Notes: generated from the letters alone by a model not told the origin. A stretch of DNA of 64,000 nucleotides from Bacteroidota bacterium (GCA_029552825.1 JAKPDL010000116.1:1-64000); one strand, 5' to 3'; positions 7,149 to 17,442 are shown, counted from the stretch's first letter. Numbers and translations: made by a program.

Positions 7149-8237
7149 ATGAGAATTTTCTTTCTGATTTTTGTTTTACTGCATGCACTTATCCATCTTC
7201 TCGGATTTGTGAAAGGATTTGGCATAAGGGAAGTGAAAGAACTGACACTTCCAATAACAAAACCCATGGGCCTGTTGTGGCTGTCGGCAACTGTTCTGCT
7301 GGTGGCTTATGCCATATCATACCTGACACATAGCAGGCATGCCTGGCTGATCGGATTTATTGCCGCAGCCATTTCAGAGATACTAATAATTATGTTCTGG
7401 AAAGATGCCAGGCTCGGAACATTGCCCAATGTTATCATTTTACTTGTGTCTTTTGTTTCATATGGTCAATACAGTTTTCAGAATCTTGTCAGGCAGGAAA
7501 CAGAAGCCATGATTAGTCAGTGCAGCAGAATTTCTAAAGGGAAGATTATCTCAGAAAACGATATAGGCCAGTTACCGGAACCGGTTAAAAAATGGCTTAA
7601 TAATTCAGGGGTAACAGGCAAATCCTTTATAAGTGTGGCAAAGTCCATTCAACAAGCTGAAATGAAGATGAAACCAGGTCAGAAAAAATGGATGAAGGCA
7701 TCAGCCGTTCAGTATTCTTTTATTGATGTACCTGCTTTTATCTGGATAGCTGATGTGAAAGTGAATCCATTCCTGAGTTTTGCAGGAAGAGACAGATTTA
7801 TAGATGGCAAAGGGGAAATGTTGATTAAGTTGAATTCTCTGATCAATATAGTATATGAACAGGGAGAGAAACTTGATGAAGGAGCTTTACAGCGTTATCT
7901 GGGCGAAATGATATGGTTCCCTTCACTTGCACTCAGTCCTTTTATCACCTGGCAGCATATTGATGACAATACTGTTATTGCAACTATGAGTTTCAACGGA
8001 ACAACAGGAAGCGGCACTTTTTATTTTGATAGCAATGGAGATTTTGTAAAGTTTTCGGCATTGAGATACATGGGTAACAAACCGGATTCAAAACGATACG
8101 AATGGGTGATACTGGTTGACGGATATAAGACTTTCGAAGGCATAAAGGTACCTTCAAAAATGACCGCTACATGGAAGCTTGAAGAGGGGGACTGGACGTG
8201 GCTTAAACTGGAGATTATTGAGATTAAGTATAACTAG
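7149..8237 (+). CDS. DUF6544-like protein with N-terminal membrane domain
   Basis: The function is unknown. The first 110 residues form three to four membrane segments (residues about 1-20, 38-60, 63-85, 92-110). The C-terminal 230 residues match the DUF6544/DUF6920 pattern as I remember it: LPEPVKKWLNNSGVTGKSF, then PGQKKWMKASAVQYSFIDVP, AFIWIADVKV, a RDRFIDGKGEML turn, LQRYLGEMIWFPSLAL and a late KVPSKMTATWKLEEGDW. Such proteins appear as single genes in many bacteria. No operon partner is apparent here. The family assignment rests on motif memory and should be seen as probable. Confidence 0.75.
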   Translation: MRIFFLIFVLLHALIHLLGFVKGFGIREVKELTLPITKPMGLLWLSATVLLVAYAISYLTHSRHAWLIGFIAAAISEILIIMFWKDARLGTLPNVIILLVSFVSYGQYSFQNLVRQETEAMISQCSRISKGKIISENDIGQLPEPVKKWLNNSGVTGKSFISVAKSIQQAEMKMKPGQKKWMKASAVQYSFIDVPAFIWIADVKVNPFLSFAGRDRFIDGKGEMLIKLNSLINIVYEQGEKLDEGALQRYLGEMIWFPSLALSPFITWQHIDDNTVIATMSFNGTTGSGTFYFDSNGDFVKFSALRYMGNKPDSKRYEWVILVDGYKTFEGIKVPSKMTATWKLEEGDWTWLKLEIIEIKYN

Positions 8238-8468
8238 ATTGTAAATCTTATAAATACCGGATAATTTTGTTAATAATAGAATAACTTGCCTGCACAGAGA
8301 TTTTCGGTTGTTATTTCCAGTCTAAATAACAAAGAAAATAGGCAAATGAAATAAATCGAATTTTTCTTTATGAAACGACCCGCTTTCATATTTCCATATC
8401 CGGCTTACGACAGTCAGACATGCCCCATGGATAATGCCAAATGACATTAAATTGGAGTTACGGGTAAA
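8238..8468. other. Intergenic region, nothing clear
   Basis: 231 bp of AT-rich sequence separate the convergent DUF6544-like gene and the YkgJ-like gene. I see no strong hairpin with a T-run. A 24-codon ATG frame at 8370-8444 has no supporting signal. Confidence 0.4.
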
Positions 8469-8747
8469 TCAACCTTTCATAGGGTCCGGAGGTTGCCCGC
8501 TCCTTCCCATTTCCAAATTCTCCATTATCTTCATCGCCTCCTCCCTGCTACTTCCGCAGAAATCCGGATCGGGCCTAAAATCAATACATACTTTTGGTCG
8601 AAGTTCACTTCCATACAGTGCGCAGCGGTAATCGTCAGTGAGATGTATGCATCTTATACCCGCAGGTTTGCCACAGGGCATACCTGGAATGGGCGATGAT
8701 ATTGAAATCGCAATACAGCAGGCTCCACAATAGGGGCGACACTCCAC
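8469..8747 (-). CDS. YkgJ-family cysteine cluster protein (UPF0153-like)
   Basis: This 92-residue protein carries the zinc/iron-binding cysteine pattern of the YkgJ (CxxCxxCC) family: CRPYCGACC near the start, PGMPCGKPAG, IRCIHL, YRCALYGSELRPKVC and a final DFCGSSREEAM. Members are thought to bind Zn or an Fe-S cluster through these cysteines; the role is unknown. It has no signal peptide and is probably cytoplasmic. A perfect -7 box TATTTTTG lies 29 nt upstream on the minus strand (8777-8784), without a clear -33 partner. It is a single gene. Confidence 0.82.
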   Translation of the reverse strand: MECRPYCGACCIAISISSPIPGMPCGKPAGIRCIHLTDDYRCALYGSELRPKVCIDFRPDPDFCGSSREEAMKIMENLEMGRSGQPPDPMKG

Positions 8748-8811
8748 TTACAGAAAGAGATTAATTCCAAATATTACAAAAATACTTAATTCAGTGGATC
8801 TTCATTTAGTC

Positions 8812-8838
8812 AGAGGAATGAGGAGTGAGAGATGAGGG
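8812..8838 (+). repeat. TGAGGNN heptamer repeat, copy set 3
   Basis: The run AGAGGAA-TGAGGAG-TGAGAGA-TGAGGGT is a degenerate form of the heptamer array at 6738-6793. It lies upstream of the YkgJ-like gene and upstream of the small secreted protein gene. The orientation is the same as in the other two copies. Confidence 0.6.
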
Positions 8839-8942
8839 TGAGCTGAGCAGTATTATCGAACAGAAAGTTTATATTAATTAATTAAGTAAATTATAATATT
8901 TTAAACTCATAAACATTTTATATCAGACTAAAACTTCCCGAA

Positions 8943-9173
8943 ATGAAAACTCAGTTCTTGCCGGCCGTTTTTACTATAATCCTGATGGTCTTTTTAATAG
9001 ATTATTTATCAGGTCAATCTGCAGGTCAGCTGGCAACAGGGAAAAAATTCATTAACGCCCGCGTGACAGAGGTTGTAAGGGTTAAAACAGGTATCGGTCA
9101 GGAAAATATGGGTGCCCTCAGTCCGCCCGAAGCTGAGGCAAATGTTCCTATGAGCTTCACATTCAGCGATTAA
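8943..9173 (+). CDS. Small secreted protein of unknown function
   Basis: I do not recognise this 76-residue frame. It begins MKTQFLPAVFTIILMVFLID, a credible signal sequence with probable cleavage after the LSGQSAG region, leaving about 50 residues. The mature part has a VTEVVRVKTGIGQ segment and ends PMSFTFSD; it has no cysteine or known motif. It is the only protein-like frame between the heptamer repeat and otsAB. It could be a genuine peptide or the 5' remnant of a longer secreted protein; the sequence downstream to 9552 has many stops. Confidence 0.45.
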   Translation: MKTQFLPAVFTIILMVFLIDYLSGQSAGQLATGKKFINARVTEVVRVKTGIGQENMGALSPPEAEANVPMSFTFSD

Positions 9174-9552
9174 GGACAGAATCAATTAAACTCGAGAGTT
9201 CAAGTATAACGCGATGTAAAAAGAACAGTTACAATAAAGACTCTGTTTTGGTATTTTTAGGGAGTCAAAATATAACTTTCAAGTTGGTAATAGGCGATTC
9301 TTTTTACCAAACATGATAAAAATGAAGAAGAAAAAATACGTTTTGAATCATTGTAAATTTGTATTTCAGTGAATCATTATACCTCCGGTTTTTACTAATA
9401 ATCCAATAAAAAATTCAGTTGATCAAGCAAAACTTCTTAAATTTGTATTGCAATAAAAAAGTGCTGATTTCAAATTCCATAAAAATATACAAAATAGTAT
9501 AGTTTATTTTGAGTTAAGTGTATATCATTTTTTTCTAGATTGATTTTATTAA
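9174..9552. other. 379-bp AT-rich upstream region of the trehalose genes
   Basis: No coding frame is supported. Two copies of a TAAATTTGTATT-like word occur, at 9354 and 9438, each containing TAAATTTG, a perfect Bacteroidota -7 box. The second has TTG 16 nt upstream. This is the probable promoter region of otsAB; the doubled word could reflect two promoters or a binding site. Confidence 0.4.
9419..9445 (+). promoter_or_regulatory. Candidate promoter of otsAB
   Basis: TTG at 9419-9421 and TAAATTTG at 9438-9445 are separated by 16 nt, slightly shorter than the usual 19 or so. The predicted transcript would have a leader of roughly 100 nt before ATG 9553. Confidence 0.3.
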
Positions 9553-11739
9553 ATGAAAAAGCGCCTTATAATTGTTGCAAACCGGCTTCCTGTAAAAGTT
9601 ACGCAGATCGATCCTTTTACATTACAGGAATCTGAAGGAGGTTTGGCCACTGGTCTAAACTCTCTTGATACTAATTATGAGAAGCACTGGATAGGATGGC
9701 CTGGTGTGTATGCCAAGAACAGGAAAGAGCGTTCAATTATCTTAGAAGCACTGAAGAAGAAAAACATTCATCCAGTATTTCTGAGCCGGCAGCAGGTGGA
9801 ACTTTTCTATGAAGGATATTGCAACGGCACTCTCTGGCCCTTGTTCCATTATTTTTATGTCTACACTGTTTACAATGAAAAATATTACAGCGTATATCAG
9901 GAGGTTAACAGACTTTTTCTCGAAAAAGTGCTCGAGGTAGCCAGAGAAGGTGATATTTTGTGGATACATGATTATCATCTATTGATTCTTCCGGGTATGA
10001 TACGGGAAAAATGGAAAAATGCTTCAATTGGTTTTTTCCTGCACATTCCATTCCCGTCATACGAACTTTTCAGGTTTCTGCCAGAACGAAAGGAGATCCT
10101 CCGCGGGCTATTAGGGGCTGATCTGGTGGGTTTTCACACCTATGATTACATGAGACATTTCCAGAGTACTGTTTACCGTATCCTTGGGTATGAATTCAAA
10201 CTAAATGAAATGATCATTGATAGCCGTATGGTGAGGATAAACTCTTTTCCGATGGGAATAAAATTTGAGAAGTTCTACCATTCTTCGGAAAATGAGAAGG
10301 TAATCTCATACATAAAAGAGTTCAGATCGACATATGGTAATCAAAAGTTCATTTTGTCAGTCGACAGACTTGACTATAGTAAAGGAATATTGAACAGACT
10401 TGAAGGTTTTGAACTTTTTCTTGAGAAGAATCCTGAATACAGGGGGCAAATATCACTATTAATAATAGTAGTGCCTTCAAGGACCAATGTGGAACAATAT
10501 CGTAAGCTGAAAAACAGAATTGATCAGTTGATAGGCAAAATAAACGGAAAATACTCAACTATCGACTGGGTGCCAATATTTTATTTCTTCCGCAGTTTCG
10601 ATTTCGAACAATTGTGCGCCATATACTATATTTCAGAAATAGCCCTTGTTACCCCTCTGAGAGACGGCATGAACCTTATTGCCAAGGAATTCATAGCCAC
10701 AAAAAAAGACACACCGGGAGTATTGATCCTGAGCGAAATGGCAGGCTCTGCAATCGAGCTTAAGTCTTCAATAATTATTAATCCAAATAATGTAAATGAA
10801 ATAGCAAATGCAATTCTGACAGCCTGCAGAATGACAGATGAAGAAAAATACGACCACATTAAGAAACTGCAGGAGAGAGTCAGGTCACAAAATGTAGATA
10901 AATGGGCAAACGACTTTATTTCCGAACTGGAAGACATAGCAGAAAAGAATCTTAAAATTCAGGAAAAAGAAATCAATCAGAAAGAAACTGACAAAATCAG
11001 GGATCTGTATAAAAAATCAAAGCAACGCTTAATCATTCTGGATTATGACGGAACTCTCGTTCCTTTTAATGCTGACCCTAAATTGGCAATTCCTTCCGAG
11101 AAGATATTGAAAACTATCAAAAAACTCGTTGACGATTCTTCAAATACAATAATCATTAACAGCGGCAGAAAGAAAGACTTTCTCGACAAGTATTTCACTG
11201 AATCTAAAGTGATATTAATTTCTGAACATGGATCATTCCTGAGAATTAACGGCATATGGGAAAACTTTCTGAAACAGGATTCTGACCCCGGCTGGAAAGA
11301 AGAAATTTTACCTATCCTCAATAAAATTACAGACAAGACGCCTGGTTCAATGATTGAAGAAAAAGAGTCTGGACTGGTGTGGCATTACAGAAATACAGAC
11401 AAATGGCTGGCAGAACTAAGAGAAACTCAACTGATGAACATGCTGGTTTACCATTGTACAAAAAACAACCTGAGCCTTATGAAAGGCAATAAAGTGATAG
11501 AAATCAAAGTGTCAGGATCAAATAAAGGTATAGCAATTACGCGCTTTATTGAAATGAAGAAATGGGATTTCATAATGGCTATAGGGGACGATGTTACAGA
11601 TGAAGACATGTTTGATGTACTTCCTGATTATGCATTGTCGATCAAAATCGGACAATTCTCGGAAAATGCCAGGTATACCCTTAGATCTCCTCAGAAGGCG
11701 GTTGAATTTCTGGAGATTCTGTCTGAAAGTGAAATTTAA
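9553..11739 (+). CDS. otsAB: Fused trehalose-6-phosphate synthase / phosphatase
   Basis: This 728-aa bifunctional enzyme makes trehalose from UDP-glucose and glucose-6-phosphate. Residues 1 to about 470 are a GT20 synthase: IVANRLPVKV, GGLATGLNSL, WIGWPG, LWPLFHYF, WIHDYHLLILPGMI, HIPFPSYELFRFLP, VDRLDYSKGI near 268 and TPLRDGMNL. Residues from about 490 are a HAD phosphatase: nucleophile Asp497 and Asp499 in ILDYDGTLVPF, INSGRK, a conserved SEHG, and GDDVTDEDMFD near 678. All active-site motifs are intact in both halves. The two-domain fusion is common in Bacteroidota and plants. It is followed by a GH15 gene at 84 nt, a pairing suggesting linked trehalose or glucan turnover, probably for osmotic or desiccation stress. 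Confidence 0.95.
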   Translation: MKKRLIIVANRLPVKVTQIDPFTLQESEGGLATGLNSLDTNYEKHWIGWPGVYAKNRKERSIILEALKKKNIHPVFLSRQQVELFYEGYCNGTLWPLFHYFYVYTVYNEKYYSVYQEVNRLFLEKVLEVAREGDILWIHDYHLLILPGMIREKWKNASIGFFLHIPFPSYELFRFLPERKEILRGLLGADLVGFHTYDYMRHFQSTVYRILGYEFKLNEMIIDSRMVRINSFPMGIKFEKFYHSSENEKVISYIKEFRSTYGNQKFILSVDRLDYSKGILNRLEGFELFLEKNPEYRGQISLLIIVVPSRTNVEQYRKLKNRIDQLIGKINGKYSTIDWVPIFYFFRSFDFEQLCAIYYISEIALVTPLRDGMNLIAKEFIATKKDTPGVLILSEMAGSAIELKSSIIINPNNVNEIANAILTACRMTDEEKYDHIKKLQERVRSQNVDKWANDFISELEDIAEKNLKIQEKEINQKETDKIRDLYKKSKQRLIILDYDGTLVPFNADPKLAIPSEKILKTIKKLVDDSSNTIIINSGRKKDFLDKYFTESKVILISEHGSFLRINGIWENFLKQDSDPGWKEEILPILNKITDKTPGSMIEEKESGLVWHYRNTDKWLAELRETQLMNMLVYHCTKNNLSLMKGNKVIEIKVSGSNKGIAITRFIEMKKWDFIMAIGDDVTDEDMFDVLPDYALSIKIGQFSENARYTLRSPQKAVEFLEILSESEI

Positions 11740-11823
11740 AATTAATTGACACTTTAGTGCAAAAATTATCATGAATACTGCTCAAACTTAAAAATATGTT
11801 ATGATTAAAAATTACAGCACTTT

Positions 11824-13626
11824 ATGAATAATTTGAATTATGGCATAATAGGTAATTGCCGAACCGCAGCACTAATTTCAGAAGCAGGCTCAATTGACTG
11901 GCTCTGCATGCCTGATTTCGATTCCCCTTCGGTATTTGCAAAGATTCTGGACAATGATAAAGGAGGCGAATTCAGCATACATGTCAATGATTCTTACAAA
12001 ATAAGTCAGCATTACCTGGATCGTACAAATATCCTGATTACGAAGTTCTCCAATAATGTTGACGCTTTTGAAGTCATTGATTTCATGCCAAGGTATAAAA
12101 CTGAAGATGGCTTATATTACAATGCTCCTGAGATTTACAGATACATAAGATATATTTCTGGCAGCCCGACAGTCCGGTTCAGATATAAACCAGCACTGAA
12201 TTATGCCATCACTCCAACCACGACTGTAAAAAACAGTAAATTCATAAAAAGCTACAACCTCAAAGGAGCTTACGATTCAATATACCTGTATACAGAATTC
12301 GATTTTGAAGACTTGCTTAACGAAAATGATATTGTTATTAAGAAAAATGGATTTTTCCTGATTTCTTATAACCAGAAACTGATTAAAATAGATATTCAAA
12401 GAGTTTACCTCGAATATCAGCGTACAAAAGTTTACTGGATGAACTGGGTAAACAGGACTACAATATTTCCGCTTTACCAGTATGAAATAATTCGCAGCGC
12501 GCTGGTTCTGAAACTATTAACATACAACAGAACTGGTGCAATACTTGCAGCTGCCACAACCTCACTGCCTGAAATCATCGGGGAATCAAGAAACTGGGAC
12601 TACCGGTACTGCTGGATCAGAGACACATCAATGGTTATTGAGACTCTTCTAAGAATGAACCATGTCGGAACAGCACAGGATTTTTTCAGATTCCTGTTAA
12701 ACATTATAACTGATAAAGATGAAGACCTGCAGATAATGTATGGTATCAGAGGTGAAAAGAAATTACCGGAAAAAGTTCTGAATCATCTCTCAGGTTACAA
12801 AAATTCCAAACCTGTAAGAATAGGGAATGCTGCTTATCTGCAAAAACAACACGACATTTATGGAATATTAATGGATGTAATTTTAAAAAGCTTCCAGACA
12901 TTTCCCCAGACTCTTGATACCTGCGAAGAGCTATGGACTATTGTCAGAGGAATCGTAAGGATTGTTGAAAACAACTGGTTCAAACCCGACAGGGGAATAT
13001 GGGAAATTAGACGCGAACAAAAACATTTTGTTATTTCTAAAGTTCTTTCATGGGTGGCAATAGACAGAGCCGTTAGGCTGGCTGAGCTATTCAGCAATCA
13101 TGATCTCGCAATGCAATGGAGAAAAGTTGGGGACAAAATAAAAAATGATGTAATGGTTAATGGCTGGAATAATAAGATCAAATCATTTACGCAATCATAC
13201 GGGGACAATTACATGGATGCGGCTAATTTATTAATGGAAAAATACGGCTTTATAGAAGCAGATAATCCAATGTATATCAGCACCGTTATGAGAATTAAGA
13301 AGGAACTGCTCCGAAACGGATTAATGTACAGATATTATAATCACGACGGGTTCGGCATACCTAAAAACTCCTTCACAATCTGCACGTTCTGGATGATTGA
13401 GGCCCTGTATAAAATAGGTCATAAAGAAGAAGCCAGGGAATTGTTTTTCAACTTAATGAAATACAGTAATCATTTAGGTCTCTACAGTGAGGGTATTGAC
13501 ATGGAAACAGGAGAACTTCTCGGAAATTTCCCTCAGGCATATTCACATCTAGCACTTGTTCAAACTGCAATTCTCCTGAATGAGAATATAGAAAAAGAAA
13601 CTCAGGTTCAATTTATTAAACCCTGA
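11824..13626 (+). CDS. Glycoside hydrolase family 15 protein (glucoamylase/trehalase-like)
   Basis: The protein (600 aa) has the bacterial GH15 layout: an N-terminal super-beta-sandwich starting YGIIGNCRTAALISEAGSID-WLC, then an (alpha/alpha)6 barrel with SRNWDYRYCWIRDTSM, the proposed general acid Glu near 394 in RGIWEIRR, and a second Glu near 556 in LYSEGIDMETGELLGNFPQA. Family members hydrolyse alpha-1,4-glucans or trehalose. No signal peptide is visible, so it is probably cytoplasmic. The neighbour otsAB suggests trehalose as substrate, but GH15 next to trehalose genes can also act on glucans, so specificity is open. Confidence 0.9.
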   Translation: MNNLNYGIIGNCRTAALISEAGSIDWLCMPDFDSPSVFAKILDNDKGGEFSIHVNDSYKISQHYLDRTNILITKFSNNVDAFEVIDFMPRYKTEDGLYYNAPEIYRYIRYISGSPTVRFRYKPALNYAITPTTTVKNSKFIKSYNLKGAYDSIYLYTEFDFEDLLNENDIVIKKNGFFLISYNQKLIKIDIQRVYLEYQRTKVYWMNWVNRTTIFPLYQYEIIRSALVLKLLTYNRTGAILAAATTSLPEIIGESRNWDYRYCWIRDTSMVIETLLRMNHVGTAQDFFRFLLNIITDKDEDLQIMYGIRGEKKLPEKVLNHLSGYKNSKPVRIGNAAYLQKQHDIYGILMDVILKSFQTFPQTLDTCEELWTIVRGIVRIVENNWFKPDRGIWEIRREQKHFVISKVLSWVAIDRAVRLAELFSNHDLAMQWRKVGDKIKNDVMVNGWNNKIKSFTQSYGDNYMDAANLLMEKYGFIEADNPMYISTVMRIKKELLRNGLMYRYYNHDGFGIPKNSFTICTFWMIEALYKIGHKEEARELFFNLMKYSNHLGLYSEGIDMETGELLGNFPQAYSHLALVQTAILLNENIEKETQVQFIKP

Positions 13627-13642
13627 TACTCTTAACAGGATG

Positions 13643-13669
13643 TTTGATATCTTATTCTTCGTATTTTTG
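13643..13669 (+). promoter_or_regulatory. Candidate promoter of trmD
   Basis: TATTTTTG at 13662-13669 is a perfect -7 box and TTTG at 13643-13646 may serve as -33, though the 15-nt spacing is short. It lies 16 nt before ATG 13686, so the leader would be very short. Confidence 0.35.
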
Positions 13670-13685
13670 AAGCAAAATTCCTGAT

Positions 13686-14369
13686 ATGCGGATTGATATC
13701 ATCACTGTTTTACCGGAATTGCTTCAGAGTCCTTTAAGTCATTCGATAATTAAAAGAGCCCGTGAAAAGGGTATTGTGGAGATAAATGTTATCAATCTCA
13801 GGGATTATGCCACTGATAAATACAAAAGCGTTGACGATTATGCTTACGGGGGCGGTGCTGGCATGGTTATGATGATAGAGCCTGTTTACCGGGCACTGGA
13901 AGCTCTTAAAAAAGAAAGACAATACGATGAAATTATTTATACTTCTCCCGACGGCATCAGGTTCGACCAGAAACTTGCCAACAAGTTATCCCTTCTGAAC
14001 AACATCATAATCCTTGCCGGGCACTATAAAGGTGTGGATCAGAGAATCAGGGACAATCTCATAACTATGGAAATCTCCATTGGAGATTATGTGCTCTCGG
14101 GAGGCGAGCTGCCTGCCGCTGTCATAACCGACGCTGTGGTTAGACTCCTCCCTGGGGCCATCTCTGATGAACAGTCGGCTCTCACTGACTCTTTTCAGGA
14201 TGACCTCCTCGCTCCACCAGTATATACCCGACCCGCTGAATTCTTGGGATGGAAAGTGCCCGAGATACTCCTTTCAGGCAATACACCCGAAATAGAAAAA
14301 TGGAGACTGGAACAATCTATCGAAAGAACCAGACGTCTGAGACCTGATCTGCTTAAAGATGAAAAGTAA
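13686..14369 (+). CDS. trmD: tRNA (guanine-37-N1)-methyltransferase
   Basis: TrmD methylates G37 of tRNAs reading CNN codons to prevent frameshifting. It is a SPOUT enzyme with a trefoil knot. Seen motifs are [32 protein letters not shown], the AdoMet knot segment [27 protein letters not shown] and [12 protein letters not shown]. The length of 227 aa is normal. Its usual partners rpsP, rimM and rplS are absent here. Its stop overlaps the start of the next gene by 11 nt, an odd pairing with a secreted glycosidase. Confidence 0.96.
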   Translation: MRIDIITVLPELLQSPLSHSIIKRAREKGIVEINVINLRDYATDKYKSVDDYAYGGGAGMVMMIEPVYRALEALKKERQYDEIIYTSPDGIRFDQKLANKLSLLNNIIILAGHYKGVDQRIRDNLITMEISIGDYVLSGGELPAAVITDAVVRLLPGAISDEQSALTDSFQDDLLAPPVYTRPAEFLGWKVPEILLSGNTPEIEKWRLEQSIERTRRLRPDLLKDEK

Positions 14370-17300
14370 ATACTTGTTAAAATACATAATTCCTTTTTTC
14401 AGCATACTGCTTTGCCTGAGTTATTCATGCAAAAAGCCATCATTCGATCAGCTGCTGCGAGAGGGTTTCATCAACCCGCCTGACTCGGCGAAGCCGGGTG
14501 TTTACTGGTACTTCATGGATGGCAATATTGATAAAAAAGCTATTACAGAAGACCTTGAAGCGATGAAACAGGCCGGGATAGGCTATGCGCTGTTTCTTGA
14601 GGTGAATGTTGGCATTCCACGCGGTAGTGTCGATTTTATGAGCGAAGAATGGATGGAACTTTTTGCTCATGCAGTGAGAGAAGCAGAAAGGCTTGGTATA
14701 AAAATAATACTGGGTTCCGGGCCGGGTTGGGCTGGCAGCGGCGGACCATGGGTTAAACCCGAACAAAGTATGATGCATATTGTGGCAGCCGACACCGTTG
14801 TTACGGGTCCAGTATTATTCGACGCCCAGCTCCCCCTACCCGCGCCAAAAAAACCTTTCTTTGGCGAAAATACACTTACACCTGAACTAAAGGAACTCAG
14901 AGATAACTGGTACGAGGACATAAGAGTGCTTGCCTTTCCTGCTCCAGAAAAGCAGAATAAAATTGAAAACCTTGACGAAAAAGCCTTTTATTACAGGGCT
15001 CCATACACTTCGCAACCGGACGTTGAGCCCTTTATCCTCCCCTTCGACAGTACAAAAGAAACCACAGAGCCATCAGTAAAAAAGGATAAGATTATAGACC
15101 TTACCCTGATATACCAGGGCAACGGAAGACTAACATGGAATGTACCACCAGGCAGATGGGTGATAATCCGTTTCGTAAAACGCAATAATGGAGCTGTTAC
15201 ACGTCCCGCACCCCTTCCCGGATTGGGTTTTGAATCGGACAAATTCGACACCGCCGCGCTGGGTGAACATTTCAGAGCTTTTACAGAAAATCTTATAAAA
15301 AAGGTAAACAAAGGCCGGAAATCGTCCTCACCGGGCTGGACCATGCTGCACATAGACAGCTGGGAGATGGGTGCCCAGAACTGGAGCCACAGATTTATTG
15401 ATGAATTCATTGCACGAAGGGGGTACGACCCCGTTCTCTATTTGCCAGTATTCGCAGGTTACACAGTTAATTCCTCAGAAGAAAGCGAGAGATTCCTGTG
15501 GGATGTACGGCAAACTGCCAGTGAACTTATTGTTGAAAATCATGCAGGATATTTTAAGTCTCTCGGACGCAAATACGGATTCCTTCTTTCGATAGAGCCC
15601 TACGACATGAATCCTGCATCAGACTTTGATCTCGGAGCTATAGCCGACATTCCTATGGGAGAGTTCTGGACAAAAGGACATGGGTTCAATTCATCATTTA
15701 GCTGCATAGAGGCAACATCGATAGGACATGTTACAGGTAAACCCGTAATTGCTGCAGAAGCCTTTACTGCCGACCGTACTGAAGCATGGAAAATGTATCC
15801 TGGCAACATGAAAAACCAGACCGATTGGGCTCTTGCTATGGGAATAAACAGGTTTATCTTTCACACCTTTGCACACAAGCCCCATGGCAGCAAATATCTG
15901 CCGGGTATGACAATGGGTCCTTACGGTGTGCACTGGGACCGCGGCCAGACATGGTGGCCACTGGTGAGTGAATACCATAAATATCTTTCACGATGTCAGC
16001 TTATGCTGATGCAGGGTGTGTCAGCTGCCGATATTTTGTTTCTTACACCTGAAGGTGCACCAAATGTATTTGTTCCACCCGCTTCAGCACTCGATGGTAA
16101 CGATACAATCCCAGATAAAAAAGGCTACTCATTCGATGCCTGTTCTCCGTCATACCTGATCAAAAATGCATTTGTCGTTAATGGACGAGTTACTTTCCCA
16201 TCAGGCGCATCCTATACATTGCTTGTACTGCCACGTTTAAACACCATGACACCCGAATTACTGGAAAAGATAAATGAACTATTAAAGACAGGTGCAATAG
16301 TTGCAGGCTGGATGCCGGTGAAATCGCCATCACTTGCAAAATATCCTGAATGCGACAAAGAAGTTAAAAAACTTTCGGAAACAATCTGGGGAATAAATTG
16401 GAGCGTCGGCAAAAGCCAGATAAAATATCTCAACGGAACTCTTTTTAAACTCGAAGAATATATTAAAGAACCGTACAACCCTTCACCAGATGATAATTAT
16501 GACATTTATCCGTCGTACGAGACCCTGGTTTCACTGATGAGGGCTCTTGGAAGGGAGCCTGATTTTACCTGCAAATCGGGAAATATAAGATGGCATCATA
16601 AAAAATTGACTGAAAAAGAGATATATTTTATCTCAAACCGTACGGATGAAACTATTTCAGATACCTGTTACTTCAGGGATGGTTCAGACGATGCTGAGCT
16701 CTGGGATCCATTAACCGGAGATATCAGGAAGCTCAAAAACATATTCTACAGAGGATGGGTGACAGAAATTCCTATAAAACTGGAACCTTATCAGAGTTTC
16801 TTCATTGTGTTTAATAAAACCAATGCCGCCACCTTCAGAATAAGAACCGGCACGGAGAATGATTTCCCTGAAAAGAAGGAGCTTATCAGTCTCGATCGAA
16901 GCTGGAGTGTTTATTTTGATCCTGCCCGGGGTGGACCCGGCGAAGTTGCATTCGACTCAATTTCAGAATGGACAGAAAGACCAGAACCCGGCATCAGATA
17001 CTACTCCGGGACAGCAGTTTACAGACGCAGTTTCAGTATGCCTGAGGGGAAACTTAACAAAAAGGCAAATGATTATTTCATCAAAATAAACCTTTCAAAT
17101 TCAATGGCAAAAGTAAAGCTAAACGGCAAAACGGCAGGTATAATATGGACATCGCCGGGAGAGCTGAAAATCACAGATTATCTGAAAGAAGAAGAAAATA
17201 CCCTTGAAGTTGAAGTAACAAATCTATGGATAAACAGACTGATTGGTGATGAAGAAGAACCGTGGGATGGAATTGAAAACGGGAAATGGCCTGAATGGTT

Positions 17301-17442
17301 AATAAGAGGAGAAAAAAGGCCCACAAACAGACTGACTTTCACAACACACCGCTATTATAAAAAAGGAGACCCACTTATGCCTTCAGGCATTAATAGTGCC
17401 GTTAAAGTTCTTTATCTTCCGCGAAAACAGGATAAAGTCTGA
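14359..17442 (+). CDS. GH106-type alpha-L-rhamnosidase-like lipoprotein
   Basis: The protein (1027 aa) begins with a lipoprotein signal ending LLCLSYSC (Cys24). The N-terminal region matches GH106: [60 protein letters not shown] and [18 protein letters not shown]-terminal beta-sandwich (about residues 860-1000) with [20 protein letters not shown] resembles the sugar-binding domain seen in GH2 and GH106 proteins. The family removes alpha-L-rhamnose from pectic or other polysaccharides. No SusC/SusD genes adjoin it, so it is not in a standard utilisation locus. The start at 14359, inside trmD, is fixed by the signal peptide. Confidence 0.87.
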   Translation: MKSKYLLKYIIPFFSILLCLSYSCKKPSFDQLLREGFINPPDSAKPGVYWYFMDGNIDKKAITEDLEAMKQAGIGYALFLEVNVGIPRGSVDFMSEEWMELFAHAVREAERLGIKIILGSGPGWAGSGGPWVKPEQSMMHIVAADTVVTGPVLFDAQLPLPAPKKPFFGENTLTPELKELRDNWYEDIRVLAFPAPEKQNKIENLDEKAFYYRAPYTSQPDVEPFILPFDSTKETTEPSVKKDKIIDLTLIYQGNGRLTWNVPPGRWVIIRFVKRNNGAVTRPAPLPGLGFESDKFDTAALGEHFRAFTENLIKKVNKGRKSSSPGWTMLHIDSWEMGAQNWSHRFIDEFIARRGYDPVLYLPVFAGYTVNSSEESERFLWDVRQTASELIVENHAGYFKSLGRKYGFLLSIEPYDMNPASDFDLGAIADIPMGEFWTKGHGFNSSFSCIEATSIGHVTGKPVIAAEAFTADRTEAWKMYPGNMKNQTDWALAMGINRFIFHTFAHKPHGSKYLPGMTMGPYGVHWDRGQTWWPLVSEYHKYLSRCQLMLMQGVSAADILFLTPEGAPNVFVPPASALDGNDTIPDKKGYSFDACSPSYLIKNAFVVNGRVTFPSGASYTLLVLPRLNTMTPELLEKINELLKTGAIVAGWMPVKSPSLAKYPECDKEVKKLSETIWGINWSVGKSQIKYLNGTLFKLEEYIKEPYNPSPDDNYDIYPSYETLVSLMRALGREPDFTCKSGNIRWHHKKLTEKEIYFISNRTDETISDTCYFRDGSDDAELWDPLTGDIRKLKNIFYRGWVTEIPIKLEPYQSFFIVFNKTNAATFRIRTGTENDFPEKKELISLDRSWSVYFDPARGGPGEVAFDSISEWTERPEPGIRYYSGTAVYRRSFSMPEGKLNKKANDYFIKINLSNSMAKVKLNGKTAGIIWTSPGELKITDYLKEEENTLEVEVTNLWINRLIGDEEEPWDGIENGKWPEWLIRGEKRPTNRLTFTTHRYYKKGDPLMPSGINSAVKVLYLPRKQDKV

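Noticed and set aside
8370-8444. 24-codon ATG frame upstream of the YkgJ-like gene
   Set aside because: Too short, no signal, no ribosome site; could occur by chance.
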